Shown here piece by piece: positions 1-8,726 of a stretch of DNA of 64,000 bases. The position numbers and the translations under genes are program-made. Position 1 is the first letter of the stretch, and the number at the start of each line of letters is the position of its first letter. The notes below the pieces were generated by a model. That model searched no databases, was not told the origin of the DNA, and worked only from the letters and a program-made list of their open reading frames with translations. Source of the DNA: Shewanella yunxiaonensis (GTDB taxonomy: Bacteria; Pseudomonadota; Gammaproteobacteria; Enterobacterales; Shewanellaceae); NCBI RefSeq assembly GCF_018223345.1, contig NZ_CP073587.1:2267001-2331000 (forward strand). The letters run 5' to 3'.

Positions 1-559
1 AGATGTGTGTCTGAAATAGCTGACTGAATATTTTTTCCCGCTCTTTAGAATCAGCCAGCAGTAGTTCCCGGAATTTCCCTTGCGGCAATACCATCACCTG
101 GCGAAACTGATCGACATCGAGTCCAGTGAGATCCTCCACCATGGCGGTGGCATCGGTTACCTTATTGGCGACGAGTAATTCCTCTTTGCCATCCTCATGG
201 ATCCGTAAAAGTTCAGCTTCACTTTTTTGCAGGGTGAACCCATCACCGCGACTTTTAGCGCGTTGTTGTTCCGGTACTCGCCGAATGCGGTAACGCCGGT
301 GTCCCAGCTCAAAACTAAAAATGACCTGGGTGAGCAATTCATCATCAGCATAATCGCACCGCATCTGGCTGCCTTCGCGCTCATTGCCAGTTGTTTTGCC
401 ATAGAGCGCAAAGCAGATGGCATCAAGAATGCTGGTCTTGCCTGCGCCCGTTGGCCCATTGATCAGAAACAGTGGGTTATCACCCAAACCTGAAAAATCA
501 ATGTGCTGAGTATCGGCAAATGGCCCAAAAGCACTCATCTCCAGCGTCAGCGGCTTCAT
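1..559 (-). CDS. sbcC: Exonuclease SbcC, N-terminal part (cut by window edge)
   Basis: This is the ATPase subunit of the SbcCD (Mre11-Rad50-like) nuclease, which cleaves DNA hairpins and protein-blocked ends. Translation from the ATG at 559 begins MKPLTLEMSAFGPF and reaches a Walker A motif, NGPTGAGKTS, near residue 38, followed by the SMC/Rad50-type N-terminal ATPase domain with a Q-loop-like VLPQGKFRELL segment. About 186 codons are present; the coiled coil and C-terminal ATPase half lie outside the window. Its start overlaps the sbcD stop as ATGA, so the pair is translationally coupled. Identity is secure; the remainder cannot be seen. Confidence 0.95.
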   Translation of the reverse strand, partial: MKPLTLEMSAFGPFADTQHIDFSGLGDNPLFLINGPTGAGKTSILDAICFALYGKTTGNEREGSQMRCDYADDELLTQVIFSFELGHRRYRIRRVPEQQRAKSRGDGFTLQKSEAELLRIHEDGKEELLVANKVTDATAMVEDLTGLDVDQFRQVMVLPQGKFRELLLADSKEREKIFSQLFQTHI

Positions 560-1689
560 TGCAACTCCCCTTTATGTAGTTCATCAATCAGGGAAGTCAT
601 CATCTGCTGTTGTGCTTCAGTCATTGGCGCACCAGCAACCTGGCCGAAGAAATCGCTGAACATCTCCAATTCGCCTTTTTTAATTCGCTCTCGCCCGCTT
701 TCTTCACCTTGTTGCCGGGACATCAACCCCGTGCGCTCAAGATGTAGCACATTCGGATAGCGGCTACGCAGTCGTCCCATCGGATCAAGCAGAGCCTGAG
801 TGTCACTTAAACGTACCATCAGATAATCTTCAGGGGTGGGATCGGATTTTGCTGCCAGCAGCAGGTCTTCCAGAAAGCCCTCGATGACCCTGACGTCTTT
901 TCGCGGTGTGATTGGCAGCTGCTGGATAATAGGTGGGCGCCCCGCTTCCAACTCTACGAGAGTCACTGATTTTTTCTGTTTGGCTTCGCTAAATGAATAT
1001 TTCAGGGGCGAACCAGAATAGCGGATATGCGCTTCGCCGCGATACTGAGGGCCATGCAGATGCCCTAAGGCGACATAATCAAACGGTTGAAATAGCGTGG
1101 GATCAATTCTGTCAGCGCCACCAATGCTTAGCGGCCGTTCAGACTCTGATTCACTGCCACCATCCAGAAAACAGTGCGCAACTACAACTTTCGGAAGCCC
1201 TTGACTGTCATGGGTCATGACCTGTTGCAAAATCACTGCCATTGCCTGTTGATGCGTTGTGATGTCATCATCCTGCAGCAAATGTCTAACGACTGCCGGT
1301 TCTGCATATGGAATCGGATAAAAAAAACAGTCACCCAACTGTAACGGCTGCACCGCCGCGCAAAGAGGGCCATAGATATGCAGCCCGCTACGGGCCATCT
1401 GCTGCGAACCAAATCCTAAGCGTTCATGACTGTCATGATTTCCGGCAATCAACACAACCGGAATACCATGATCGGTAATCATTCGATCTAAAAAATGGCT
1501 GAGCAGCTCAACCGCACTGGCCGGAGGAATGGCGCGATCATAGATATCACCAGCGATGATAAGCGCATCAACCGCTTGAGAGATGGCAAGTTCCATAATC
1601 TGCTCAAGCATATGTGCCTGTTCATCAAGCAGCGGCTCATTGTGTAGTTGCCGCCCTAAATGCCAGTCGGAAGTATGGATGAATTTCAT
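556..1689 (-). CDS. sbcD: Exonuclease SbcD
   Basis: Nuclease subunit of SbcCD, a Mn-dependent Mre11-type calcineurin-like phosphoesterase acting in the cytoplasm on hairpins and palindromes. Visible metal-binding motifs are SDWHLG (D8, H10), AGDIYDR (D48), AGNHD (N84, H85, D86) and GHLHG near residue 210. At 377 aa it fits the family, which is about 400 aa. The start is supported by AAGGA six bases before the ATG. It is the first gene of a two-gene sbcDC operon, with its stop overlapping the sbcC start by four bases. Confidence 0.95.
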   Translation of the reverse strand: MKFIHTSDWHLGRQLHNEPLLDEQAHMLEQIMELAISQAVDALIIAGDIYDRAIPPASAVELLSHFLDRMITDHGIPVVLIAGNHDSHERLGFGSQQMARSGLHIYGPLCAAVQPLQLGDCFFYPIPYAEPAVVRHLLQDDDITTHQQAMAVILQQVMTHDSQGLPKVVVAHCFLDGGSESESERPLSIGGADRIDPTLFQPFDYVALGHLHGPQYRGEAHIRYSGSPLKYSFSEAKQKKSVTLVELEAGRPPIIQQLPITPRKDVRVIEGFLEDLLLAAKSDPTPEDYLMVRLSDTQALLDPMGRLRSRYPNVLHLERTGLMSRQQGEESGRERIKKGELEMFSDFFGQVAGAPMTEAQQQMMTSLIDELHKGELQ

Positions 1690-1722
1690 CGACAGTCCTT
1701 GTTAGCTGTAATCCCGTACGAC

Positions 1723-2499
1723 TCAAAATAACCCGAGATGATATTGTTCCGTCAGCAACTTGATACTCATCGCCAGCGACATCGTCACCACTAATGGGCG
1801 AATGATTTTAGTGCCCTTGGTCACCACCAAACGTGAGCCCAAAGTCGCGCCTAACGCCTGCCCTGCCAGCATCACCAGACCGAGCAGCCACACCACCTTT
1901 CCACCCAAAGCAAAAAACAGCAGCGACGATATATTGGTGGCGAAATTCAACACCTTAGCGTGAGCCGTCGCTTTAGCGAGCCCAAATCCAGCCAAGGTAA
2001 CAAATCCGAGGGCAAAAAAACTGCCGGTACCGGGCCCGAAGAAACCATCATAAACACCAATGCCTAAGGCCACAGTAAATGCAAATGCGGTGGGGTTTAA
2101 AACTCGGGCGCGATCACCGTCCGTAATTTTTTTTGAAAATAAAAAATAACAGCCAATAGCAAGAATAAGAAAAGGCAAAATCATCTTCAAGACACTGGCA
2201 TCCACCATCTGCACCAGCGTAGTTCCTGATGCCGCCCCCACTAACGCACAGGCAATCGCTAACTTCATTTCATTTACATTAACCATGCCTTTTCGCACAA
2301 AATAGACACTGGCAAAAAAGCTACCCCCACAGGCCTGAAGTTTATTGGTGGCCAAGGCCGCAGCGGGCGGTAAGCCTACCCACATAAGCGCCGGAATGGT
2401 TAATAGGCCACCGCCGCCGGCAATCGAGTCAATAAAACCAGCGACCAGCGCCACCGAAAACAAAATTAAAGCGAGTTGCAGGGTTAATTCAATTTCCAT
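1723..2499 (-). CDS. TSUP/TauE-SafE family membrane permease (YfcA-like)
   Basis: A 258-aa inner-membrane protein of the sulfite exporter TauE/SafE (TSUP) family, whose members move small sulfur-containing or organic anions. The family signature AGFIDSIAGGGGLLTIPAL lies at the N terminus and a second GGxD-like repeat (GVYDGFFGPGTGSFF) lies in the middle, the two-repeat layout typical of the family; about eight hydrophobic segments are present. The substrate cannot be read from sequence. A paralogue lies about 18 kb away at 20301-21071. It stands 33 bp before sbcD on the same strand and may be co-transcribed with it. Confidence 0.85.
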   Translation of the reverse strand: MEIELTLQLALILFSVALVAGFIDSIAGGGGLLTIPALMWVGLPPAAALATNKLQACGGSFFASVYFVRKGMVNVNEMKLAIACALVGAASGTTLVQMVDASVLKMILPFLILAIGCYFLFSKKITDGDRARVLNPTAFAFTVALGIGVYDGFFGPGTGSFFALGFVTLAGFGLAKATAHAKVLNFATNISSLLFFALGGKVVWLLGLVMLAGQALGATLGSRLVVTKGTKIIRPLVVTMSLAMSIKLLTEQYHLGLF

Positions 2500-2577
2500 C
2501 TTAGGTTGTTATCAGAATATTCGGGCAAGAAGGTTATTAGACGGTGTTTCTAAATAAAAGGCAAAGGGAACGACATA

Positions 2578-2603
2578 ACAAAAAAGCCACCCTTAGGCGG
2601 CTT
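2578..2603 (-). terminator. Rho-independent terminator after rraB-like gene
   Basis: On the minus strand a nine-pair stem, AAAGCCGCC with GGTGGCTTT (one G-U pair), is followed by a T-run. It lies just beyond the stop of the rraB-like gene and separates it from the TSUP gene. Confidence 0.75.
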
Positions 2604-2626
2604 TCCGTACTGATGCTTTGGGCAAT

Positions 2627-3016
2627 TTAGTGATGACAGTGTTCGTCACACTCGTGATCATCATCGTCATCGGCGAATTCGTCGCCGTCCTGATGTTGCA
2701 TCACGCCCCAACCATCAGTCATACCATCAAATTCTGCCGCAAAGTCATTAAGTTCTGTTTCTTTAGCGACAATGGCATCATAATCCGGCACCATTTCAAC
2801 AGACACAATAACTTCCCACTTTTCGATCTCATCATTGAAGCTGAGTTCGACATCATCACTGTGACCGGCCGCAATCAAATCTTCAAGCGCTGACTCGGCA
2901 TCACGTTGTTCTTCAAACACCAGAAAAAAATCAATCGCCATAGACTGCGACAGATCCATGCCGGAATCACTCATTGCCTGCAACATCTGGCCATTATCAT
3001 CATCAGGGAATTGCAT
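2627..3016 (-). CDS. rraB: RraB-like regulator of ribonuclease E
   Basis: A 129-aa acidic protein resembling RraB, which binds the RNase E C-terminal scaffold region and alters degradosome activity. Family features seen are the C-terminal core ending DFAAEFDGMTDGWGVM, matching the FDVEYDGWGT segment known from E. coli RraB, then an acidic tail. The tail here is unusual: residues about 115-129 contain five consecutive Asp followed by several His and two Cys, a metal-ligand-like composition. It sits downstream of an S4-domain RNA-binding gene on the same strand, which suits an RNA-related role. The RraB call rests on recalled similarity. Confidence 0.8.
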   Translation of the reverse strand: MQFPDDDNGQMLQAMSDSGMDLSQSMAIDFFLVFEEQRDAESALEDLIAAGHSDDVELSFNDEIEKWEVIVSVEMVPDYDAIVAKETELNDFAAEFDGMTDGWGVMQHQDGDEFADDDDDHECDEHCHH

Positions 3017-3028
3017 GTTTATCCTCTC

Positions 3029-3259
3029 TCAGGCAGCAGCTACAACTTGAACTTGCTTACCTTTGTACGACACTAGATCGCCCGCCAGCAGTTTTTTGCG
3101 TTTTCGGGTTTCTACTTCGCCATTGACTGTGACCATACCTTCAGCAATGACATGTTTTGCTTCTGCGCCATCGGCACATAAGCCTTCCACTTTGAGAAGC
3201 TTAAAAAGTTCGATAAACTCTTCGTCAGCTCTTAGGGAAAATTCTGGGATTTGTGACAC
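3029..3259 (-). CDS. S4-domain RNA-binding protein (YbcJ-like)
   Basis: A small S4-domain protein, about 76 aa, of the YbcJ/YaaA type. The S4 fold signature is visible in LFKLLKVEGLCADGAEAKHVI, then GMVTVNGEVETRKRKKLLAGDLVSYKG. The reading frame is open to 3292 with an ATG there, but I prefer the GTG at 3259 because TAAGG stands nine bases before it and the protein then has the usual family length. The rRNA or other RNA target is unknown. It is followed after 12 bases by the rraB-like gene on the same strand. Confidence 0.82.
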   Translation of the reverse strand: MSQIPEFSLRADEEFIELFKLLKVEGLCADGAEAKHVIAEGMVTVNGEVETRKRKKLLAGDLVSYKGKQVQVVAAA

Positions 3260-3320
3260 TCTGTTTGGCCTTATCAGAAAAACTGTCGGCAATTATATCA
3301 AGGCAAGCTATAACGCGTCA

Positions 3321-3872
3321 TTACGATTGCATGAAACTGCTATATTCTTCTGCCAATAGTCCGTAATAACGCTCATCTAGCCATTCACCCAAAATTTTAT
3401 GGTTGTGGCGTAGTAGTCCTTCTTGTGTAAAGCCGCACTTTTCCAGAACGCTGGTGGATGCGAGATTTTCTGACACACAACGCGCCTCAACCTTATGGAT
3501 ATCTCGTTCGTGCCTGGCCCAGCGCTAATAATTTGAGCACTGCTGTTGTATAACCGTTGCCCTGCTGACCGCTTGCCATCAGGTAGCCCTCTTCCCATTG
3601 ACCAAGGGCTTCATCAGTCAAACAAATTCCCATGAACCCGATAAAATCACCCGCGACAGACTCCACTACCAATGACATCCATTCGCCACACCGCGCTTGC
3701 ATGCCTTTGCTGCGCTGCTGAAATTTATCCAGAAGGACCTCTGCTGTATCAACTTCACGGATGTATCGATTCAGGTGTGGATCCTGATTGATCTTTAAAA
3801 AGACTGGCCAATCTTGCGCTGCATCAAACGCAAACGAATACGTTCGTTTGTCACAATGGGATCTGAGGACAC
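3321..3872 (-). pseudogene. GNAT-family N-acetyltransferase, broken by two frameshifts
   Basis: A RimJ/RimL-type acetyltransferase frame starts at GTG 3872 behind AGGAGA (SSDPIVTNERIRLRLMQ), then shifts at about 3819-3821. The next frame encodes AQDWPVFLKINQDPHLN through MASGQQGNGYTTAVLKLLA, and shifts again at about 3521-3526 into WARHERDIHKVEARC, then SENLASTSVLEKCGF, ending at TAA 3321-3323. The changes look like a one-base loss and a one-base gain that compensate, so the first and last parts share a frame. GNAT landmarks, the GNGYTT acetyl-CoA loop and the SENLASTSVLEKCGF motif, are intact. It is either a young pseudogene or two sequencing errors. Confidence 0.8.
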
Positions 3873-3925
3873 TGGAATCTCCTGCTTAATCCTTTGGGTT
3901 ATTTGCCGCTATCACAGCTTACATC

Positions 3926-3950
3926 AAAAGCGCCACTAGATGGCGGCGCT
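3926..3950 (-). terminator. Probable terminator after DUF885 gene
   Basis: On the minus strand AGCGCC pairs with GGCGCT around a loop of about ten bases, followed by TTTTG. It lies directly beyond the stop of the DUF885 lipoprotein gene. The stem is short, so efficiency is uncertain. Confidence 0.5.
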
Positions 3951-3957
3951 AACAAGA

Positions 3958-5784
3958 TTAAGCCTTCTGTTGCGTTGCTATCCAATGATTGATTTTATCC
4001 TCCATCACTGCCAGCGGTAATGAGCCTGATGTCAGCATCTGATCATGAAATGCTTTCAGATCAAATTTATCGCCAAGCGCGACTTCAGCCTTGTGTCTCA
4101 ATTCGAGTATTTTCAATTGCCCGACTTTATAAGATAACGCCTGTCCAGGAATTGCCATGTAGCGTTCAACCTCAGCAATGATGTCACTTTCCGCCATGGG
4201 TGAATTATCTTTCATATACTGAATGGCTTGCTCACGGGTCCAACCTTTGGCATGCATGCCGGTATCAACAACTAAACGCATTGCACGCAGCATTTCATCG
4301 GATAACTTACCGAAATACTGATAAGGATCACTAAACACACCCATCTCGATTCCCAGATACTCCGAGTATAGTGCCCAGCCCTCTTCAAACGCTGTATAAC
4401 TGCCAAAACGCTGAAACTCTGGCACACCCGTCAGTTCTTGTTTGATCGATATCTGAAAGTGATGACCCGGCGATGCTTCATGTAACGACAAGGTCGTCAT
4501 TCCCCACTTAGGCTGAGCCTTGAGGTTATAGGTATTGATGTAAAAAATCCCAGGTCGACTACCATCCACCGCTGGGGCTTCATAGGATGCACCGGCGGCA
4601 GATTGCTGCCGGAAAGCTTCTACAGGCTTTATCACATAGTCAGCTTTAGGCATTACATGAAAGTACTTAGGTAATACCGCATTGATACGCTGTTTAACGG
4701 CAGCATAGCCGTTAATCAATTCATCTGGCGTATTAAAAAAGTATTGAGGTTCTGATGAGAGTGAAGCGAAAAATGCTTTGAGATCACCTTGGAAGCCCAC
4801 TTGTTGGCGCACTTTATCCATTTCCTGACGGATACGTGCCACTTCCTGTAAACCAATCTGATGAATTTGCTCGACCGGCATAGTTGTGGTGGTATGGTAA
4901 TTAGCTAAATACTGGTACCAAGCCTTCCCATTTGGTAAATTCCAAAAGCCGGAAGAGTTACGAGCTGCTGGCAGGTAAGTATTATTAAAGTAATCACGCA
5001 AAGATTTAAAAGCAGGTAACAGTTCATCAGCGATCATACTGCGGTACTCTGCAGTAATTTTTGTTCGGTCTGCGTCTGAAAAAGTATCGGGGAACTGTTT
5101 TATTGGTGCGAAAAAGATACTGTCTTCAGGGGCATTGACGAGTTGGGCATCGAGTTGCGGGATAATCCGTTCAACCAAGACTTTTGGCAGTACCACCTTC
5201 GCGAACATGCCTTCATTCATCCGTTGCTGCGCTAAGGCCATCCATGTCACAAATCCTTTGACTCGCGAATGCCAGTTTTCATAATCGGTCACTGTCTTAA
5301 ACGGCTGTGCGCTCTCCCCGCTGCCGAGCTGCACCATCGTGATAACAGTGCTGTAAAACTGACTAATGGGCATTAACCTCCCCGGAAAAGCTTCCCCCTG
5401 CAATGCGATTTTTCTGTCATAGACGAACATGTCATAACTGAGTTGTAATTGAGGCGATAGCTGCTTACGGTCAATGAGCTGAACTTTAGCCAGATAATCA
5501 CTATTGAGCTGGTGACTGGCTTGCAGATAGGTATCTGTCAAATCGCCACCAAAGTCGGCGTTATAATCGTTTACGCCGAAGAAAGTGGCATATAGCGGCT
5601 CTAACTTCAGATAGTCTTTAAAATAATCATCGACGACTTTTAAATACTGCTGCTCCACAACATGCACATTCGGCTCAGCTGCAACGTCTGTCTTTGCAGT
5701 ATTGGCAGTTTCGGCTTTCTGATTGCATGCCGTTAAACCCAATGCCACAGCGATAACAGTAGAAAGGACAAGTCCCTTATTCAT
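3958..5784 (-). CDS. DUF885 family lipoprotein, putative metallopeptidase-like
   Basis: A 608-aa protein with a lipoprotein signal peptide (lipobox LTAC, Cys20), so probably anchored to the periplasmic face of a membrane. The body belongs to DUF885, whose hallmark LHEASPGHHFQ is present at about residues 430-440; this HExxxGHH pattern resembles zinc-peptidase motifs, but no substrate is established for the family that I can name. Length fits the family. It is transcribed alone, with a hairpin terminator downstream and the divergent GGDEF-like gene upstream. Confidence 0.82.
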   Translation of the reverse strand: MNKGLVLSTVIAVALGLTACNQKAETANTAKTDVAAEPNVHVVEQQYLKVVDDYFKDYLKLEPLYATFFGVNDYNADFGGDLTDTYLQASHQLNSDYLAKVQLIDRKQLSPQLQLSYDMFVYDRKIALQGEAFPGRLMPISQFYSTVITMVQLGSGESAQPFKTVTDYENWHSRVKGFVTWMALAQQRMNEGMFAKVVLPKVLVERIIPQLDAQLVNAPEDSIFFAPIKQFPDTFSDADRTKITAEYRSMIADELLPAFKSLRDYFNNTYLPAARNSSGFWNLPNGKAWYQYLANYHTTTTMPVEQIHQIGLQEVARIRQEMDKVRQQVGFQGDLKAFFASLSSEPQYFFNTPDELINGYAAVKQRINAVLPKYFHVMPKADYVIKPVEAFRQQSAAGASYEAPAVDGSRPGIFYINTYNLKAQPKWGMTTLSLHEASPGHHFQISIKQELTGVPEFQRFGSYTAFEEGWALYSEYLGIEMGVFSDPYQYFGKLSDEMLRAMRLVVDTGMHAKGWTREQAIQYMKDNSPMAESDIIAEVERYMAIPGQALSYKVGQLKILELRHKAEVALGDKFDLKAFHDQMLTSGSLPLAVMEDKINHWIATQQKA

Positions 5785-5811
5785 TTATGATAATTCTCCA
5801 ATGGTAGATCT

Positions 5812-6369
5812 ATGACGCAGAAGCTCCACTATACTTTGAAAACGAAAACTGATGGGTACAGCTTCATGATTTATTCGTTCAGCAATTCCGGCTTTAGAGA
5901 CCCAGAAACCGGTGTCTACAACCAGACATATTTTATGGAAGTGTTTAACCGCGAATGGTACCGGCATTTACGCGATCAACAGACGCTGGCTTTATTGTAT
6001 CTGTCGCCACTGTTACCTGGAATGATCAATCAACCACATCTGCTGGATTTTTTTACCGGGCGCATTCAAGCATCGTTATTAAGAACCACTGACCTACTCG
6101 CAAGATTGAATCAAACGTTATTTGCCGTGGGATTATTTAACACCGATGAAATTGGCACTCAAACCGTAATAGAAAGGATTACGGAACAACTAGAAGAATT
6201 TTCAGGAGAATATCGGCAGCATCATGGTGTTGGATTTGATTACCGCATCGCTGCGTGTTTATGCCAACCTTCTACTGAGGTAAAACCTGAGGCACTATTT
6301 ATTGAGGCAGAAGGCCGCTGTATTAAAGCCGGAAACGAAAAATTACCAATTATGATCAGAGTCCAGTAA
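5812..6369 (+). CDS. Stand-alone degenerate GGDEF-like domain protein
   Basis: A 185-aa protein that looks like one diguanylate-cyclase fold without an input domain. FRDPETGVYNQTYF (about residues 28-41) matches the DxLTGLxNRRxF opening of GGDEF domains, and the C-terminal EGRCIKAGN matches the ADxALYxAK helix. Where the catalytic GGDEF loop should be (about 98-104) the sequence reads RLNQTLF, so cyclase activity is not expected. Neither the ATG at 5812 nor the one at 5866 has a convincing ribosome-binding site; the latter would start just before the conserved part. It diverges from the DUF885 gene and converges on the TPR gene. Confidence 0.65.
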   Translation: MTQKLHYTLKTKTDGYSFMIYSFSNSGFRDPETGVYNQTYFMEVFNREWYRHLRDQQTLALLYLSPLLPGMINQPHLLDFFTGRIQASLLRTTDLLARLNQTLFAVGLFNTDEIGTQTVIERITEQLEEFSGEYRQHHGVGFDYRIAACLCQPSTEVKPEALFIEAEGRCIKAGNEKLPIMIRVQ

Positions 6370-6397
6370 TGCCTATTTTTTTAATCGTTACGCGCAT

Positions 6398-6425
6398 AAA
6401 AAAAGCCCCTTAACAGGGGCTTTTT
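6398..6425. terminator. Bidirectional terminator
   Basis: The stem AGCCCC/GGGGCT, with an A-tract before and a T-tract after it, sits between the convergent GGDEF-like gene and the TonB2-type operon and can serve both. Confidence 0.85.
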
Positions 6426-6440
6426 GCTAACCATTCGGAT

Positions 6441-7685
6441 TTACAGAGAAATCTTATGGATGCGAGCTTTTTCTTTGATGTACGCAATATAGTTAGTTGC
6501 GCTTTTAGCGGTTTTCTTATCTTTAGCTGCTAATTCAGCATAACGATATGCTTCTTTATACTGCTTCAAGTTTAGATAAGACAACATCAACTCATACTGT
6601 GCTTCACCTGGGCTATCCAGACCAGCATTCAAAGCTTTTTCAAGTACCGGAATAGACGCTTTGTATTGCTGATCCAGAGACAAAATACGTCCCTCTTTCA
6701 GATACAGTTTGCCATCTTTCGATATTGACGCAGCCTGGTCGTAATAAGTCGCAGCTTGTTTTAGCGCTTTAGCTTGGTGGAAGAACCCTGCCATCATTGA
6801 CAAGTTCTTTTCATCCTTAGGCACTAATCCACTCTTGATATGCTTTTCAAGAATCAGAGCACCACGATAAGGAGAACCCTTCTGCGCTAACAACTGGCAA
6901 AGACGAATGATGTTGTCAGGCTTTTCGAGGAATCCGCCAGCATAGGCGATTTCATAAGTAGCCAGAGAACGATCATAGTCTTCTGTCAACAGATAGAGCT
7001 GCGCTAATTGTACCCACAAACGCTGATCATCAGGGAACAATGGCACCATGGTTTCAAGAACACCCACAGCCTGCTTGTACTTTTTCAGGTTGAACAGTGA
7101 TTGAAACTTAAGCTGATACAGTCCCTTATCGGGTTTATCCATGACGGATATCCCCTCATCGACTGTCTTCAGTGCATTATCCCACTGCTGCATTTCAGTG
7201 TAAGCAATAGCCATACGTCGGTAAACGACAGCATCTTTCTTACATGTGAAATCCATCCACTTGCGGTAATAGCTGATTGCTTCCTTGTACTTCTTCTCTT
7301 GCAATAGCAAGTCAGAATACAGCTTCAAGGTCGCAGCATGGTCTACACCACCCAAAACGTCGGCATCAACCGCAGACTTAAGGTATTTGATGGCTTTATC
7401 CATCTGTCCTTTTTCTGCATAGAAGTTACCTAACATACGAGCAATATATGCCTTATCAAAATCACCACGTGGATCAGCTTCCAACAGCGTTGCAATAGCG
7501 TCGTCCAGCTTGCCGGCTTGATAAGCTTCAAAAGCCTTCTGAACTTTACGCGCAGCAGACTCACCGACAGCCTTGGACTGGCGAGAATCAATCGGACACT
7601 TTTCAGCTGCCATTGCACTGTTAACGATCACACTGCCAGAAAAAGTTAGCAGTAAAGCTGCAGCAAGCGTTGTCACTTTATGCAT
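6441..7685 (-). CDS. TPR-repeat protein of the TonB2-type operon
   Basis: A 414-aa secreted protein with a signal peptide (cleavage after AMAAE) and many tetratricopeptide-like repeats, for example at residues 40-110 and 190-250, so probably a periplasmic scaffold. It is the last gene of the DUF3450-ttpC-exbB-exbD-tonB-TPR operon; its start lies one base after the tonB stop, and a strong AAGGAGG sits eight bases before the ATG. In related bacteria a TPR gene closes the same operon, suggesting a role in TonB-dependent uptake, but its exact function is not known to me. Confidence 0.85.
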   Translation of the reverse strand: MHKVTTLAAALLLTFSGSVIVNSAMAAEKCPIDSRQSKAVGESAARKVQKAFEAYQAGKLDDAIATLLEADPRGDFDKAYIARMLGNFYAEKGQMDKAIKYLKSAVDADVLGGVDHAATLKLYSDLLLQEKKYKEAISYYRKWMDFTCKKDAVVYRRMAIAYTEMQQWDNALKTVDEGISVMDKPDKGLYQLKFQSLFNLKKYKQAVGVLETMVPLFPDDQRLWVQLAQLYLLTEDYDRSLATYEIAYAGGFLEKPDNIIRLCQLLAQKGSPYRGALILEKHIKSGLVPKDEKNLSMMAGFFHQAKALKQAATYYDQAASISKDGKLYLKEGRILSLDQQYKASIPVLEKALNAGLDSPGEAQYELMLSYLNLKQYKEAYRYAELAAKDKKTAKSATNYIAYIKEKARIHKISL

Positions 7686-7686
7686 C

Positions 7687-8307
7687 TTAGTTGCCTCCTT
7701 TATTCAGTTTAAAGTCCAACTGAACTTTCTGACCAGGTTGTCTCTGGGGCTTGCCGTCAACAATCTTTGGTTTGTACTTCCACTTTCTCAGCGCACGAAT
7801 CGCTTCACGATCGAAGATACGTTTAGGTTCAGCGTTGATGACTTGAACATCATCAACAGCACCGGTTTCAGTAATAGTGAAACTCAGTTGTACCCAACCT
7901 TCCTTACCATCACGAGCCGCAGCAATAGGATACTGTGGTTCGATACGCACGATAGGAGTGGCATCACCATCACGAGTCATCATGTTACCCAGCTTAAAGC
8001 CTGTGCTTGCTGGGCCTGATGCAACTGCTCCAAAACTGAAATTCATAGAAGTATCAATATTGGAAGAGTCGTCAGGTGGAGTGTCATCCATCTGAGGCGG
8101 TTGCTCTGGTGGTGGTGGTGGTTTAGGTGTTTCTCTGACCTTTTTCTGCGCCTGAGAGTCCTGCTTATCCATTGTGATCTCAATGACCGGCGAGTCAGAG
8201 GAGGTGTCGGCACGTTTAGCGCCGCCACCAACCAGAGTTGCCATAAACCAAAACAGACCAAATGTAACAGCAGCACCAATAATGATAGATACTAGTGCTC
8301 TAAACAT
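7687..8307 (-). CDS. tonB2: Energy transducer TonB (TonB2 type)
   Basis: A 206-aa TonB protein that couples the proton-motive force harvested by ExbB/ExbD to outer-membrane receptors. It has one N-terminal membrane helix (about residues 5-28), a short proline-rich periplasmic stretch (RETPKPPPPPEQPPQM, about 60-75) and a C-terminal TonB domain with PIAAARDGKEGWVQLSFTI and the FDREAIRALRKWKYKP helix. The short linker is typical of TonB2 rather than of E. coli TonB. It follows exbD by one base in the operon. Confidence 0.93.
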   Translation of the reverse strand: MFRALVSIIIGAAVTFGLFWFMATLVGGGAKRADTSSDSPVIEITMDKQDSQAQKKVRETPKPPPPPEQPPQMDDTPPDDSSNIDTSMNFSFGAVASGPASTGFKLGNMMTRDGDATPIVRIEPQYPIAAARDGKEGWVQLSFTITETGAVDDVQVINAEPKRIFDREAIRALRKWKYKPKIVDGKPQRQPGQKVQLDFKLNKGGN

Positions 8308-8308
8308 A

Positions 8309-8713
8309 TCAGTCTTTCCCCGCAGATACCGAGATCTTATCTACGCCAGCAGCCTTAACCTGATCCATAACACGAACCACTAAGCCATGTTTGGCTTCTT
8401 TGTCGGCTTGAATCAATACTGCGGCTTCAGGAGCCTCAGCCAGCATTCGTTCAACGTTTGCTGACACCCGTTCAATATCTACCTGACGGTTTTCCATCAT
8501 GATCACGCCAGTCTTACTGACGCCGATAAAGATGTTGGCCGACGGCTTAGAGGTCGCATGTGCAGCCTGAGGTTTGTTGTAATCCAAACCAGATGGCTTC
8601 ACAAACGACGTAGTTACGATGAAGAAGATCAACATAATGAACACGATGTCGAGCATCGGGGTCATATCGATCTGCGCTTCCTCGTCTATACTGGAATGCT
8701 TCTTACGTGCCAT
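8309..8713 (-). CDS. exbD2: Biopolymer transporter ExbD (ExbD2 type)
   Basis: A 134-aa inner-membrane protein with a single N-terminal helix, IDMTPMLDIVFIMLIFFIV, carrying the conserved Asp (about residue 22) that serves in the proton pathway, followed by a periplasmic domain. It forms the proton-driven motor with ExbB and energises TonB. It lies 13 bases after exbB2 and one base before tonB2. Confidence 0.95.
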   Translation of the reverse strand: MARKKHSSIDEEAQIDMTPMLDIVFIMLIFFIVTTSFVKPSGLDYNKPQAAHATSKPSANIFIGVSKTGVIMMENRQVDIERVSANVERMLAEAPEAAVLIQADKEAKHGLVVRVMDQVKAAGVDKISVSAGKD

Positions 8714-8726
8714 GTTAAATCTCTCT

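Noticed and set aside
8043..8279. Out-of-frame open reading frame inside tonB2
   Set aside because: It is a shadow of the proline-rich tonB sequence in another frame.
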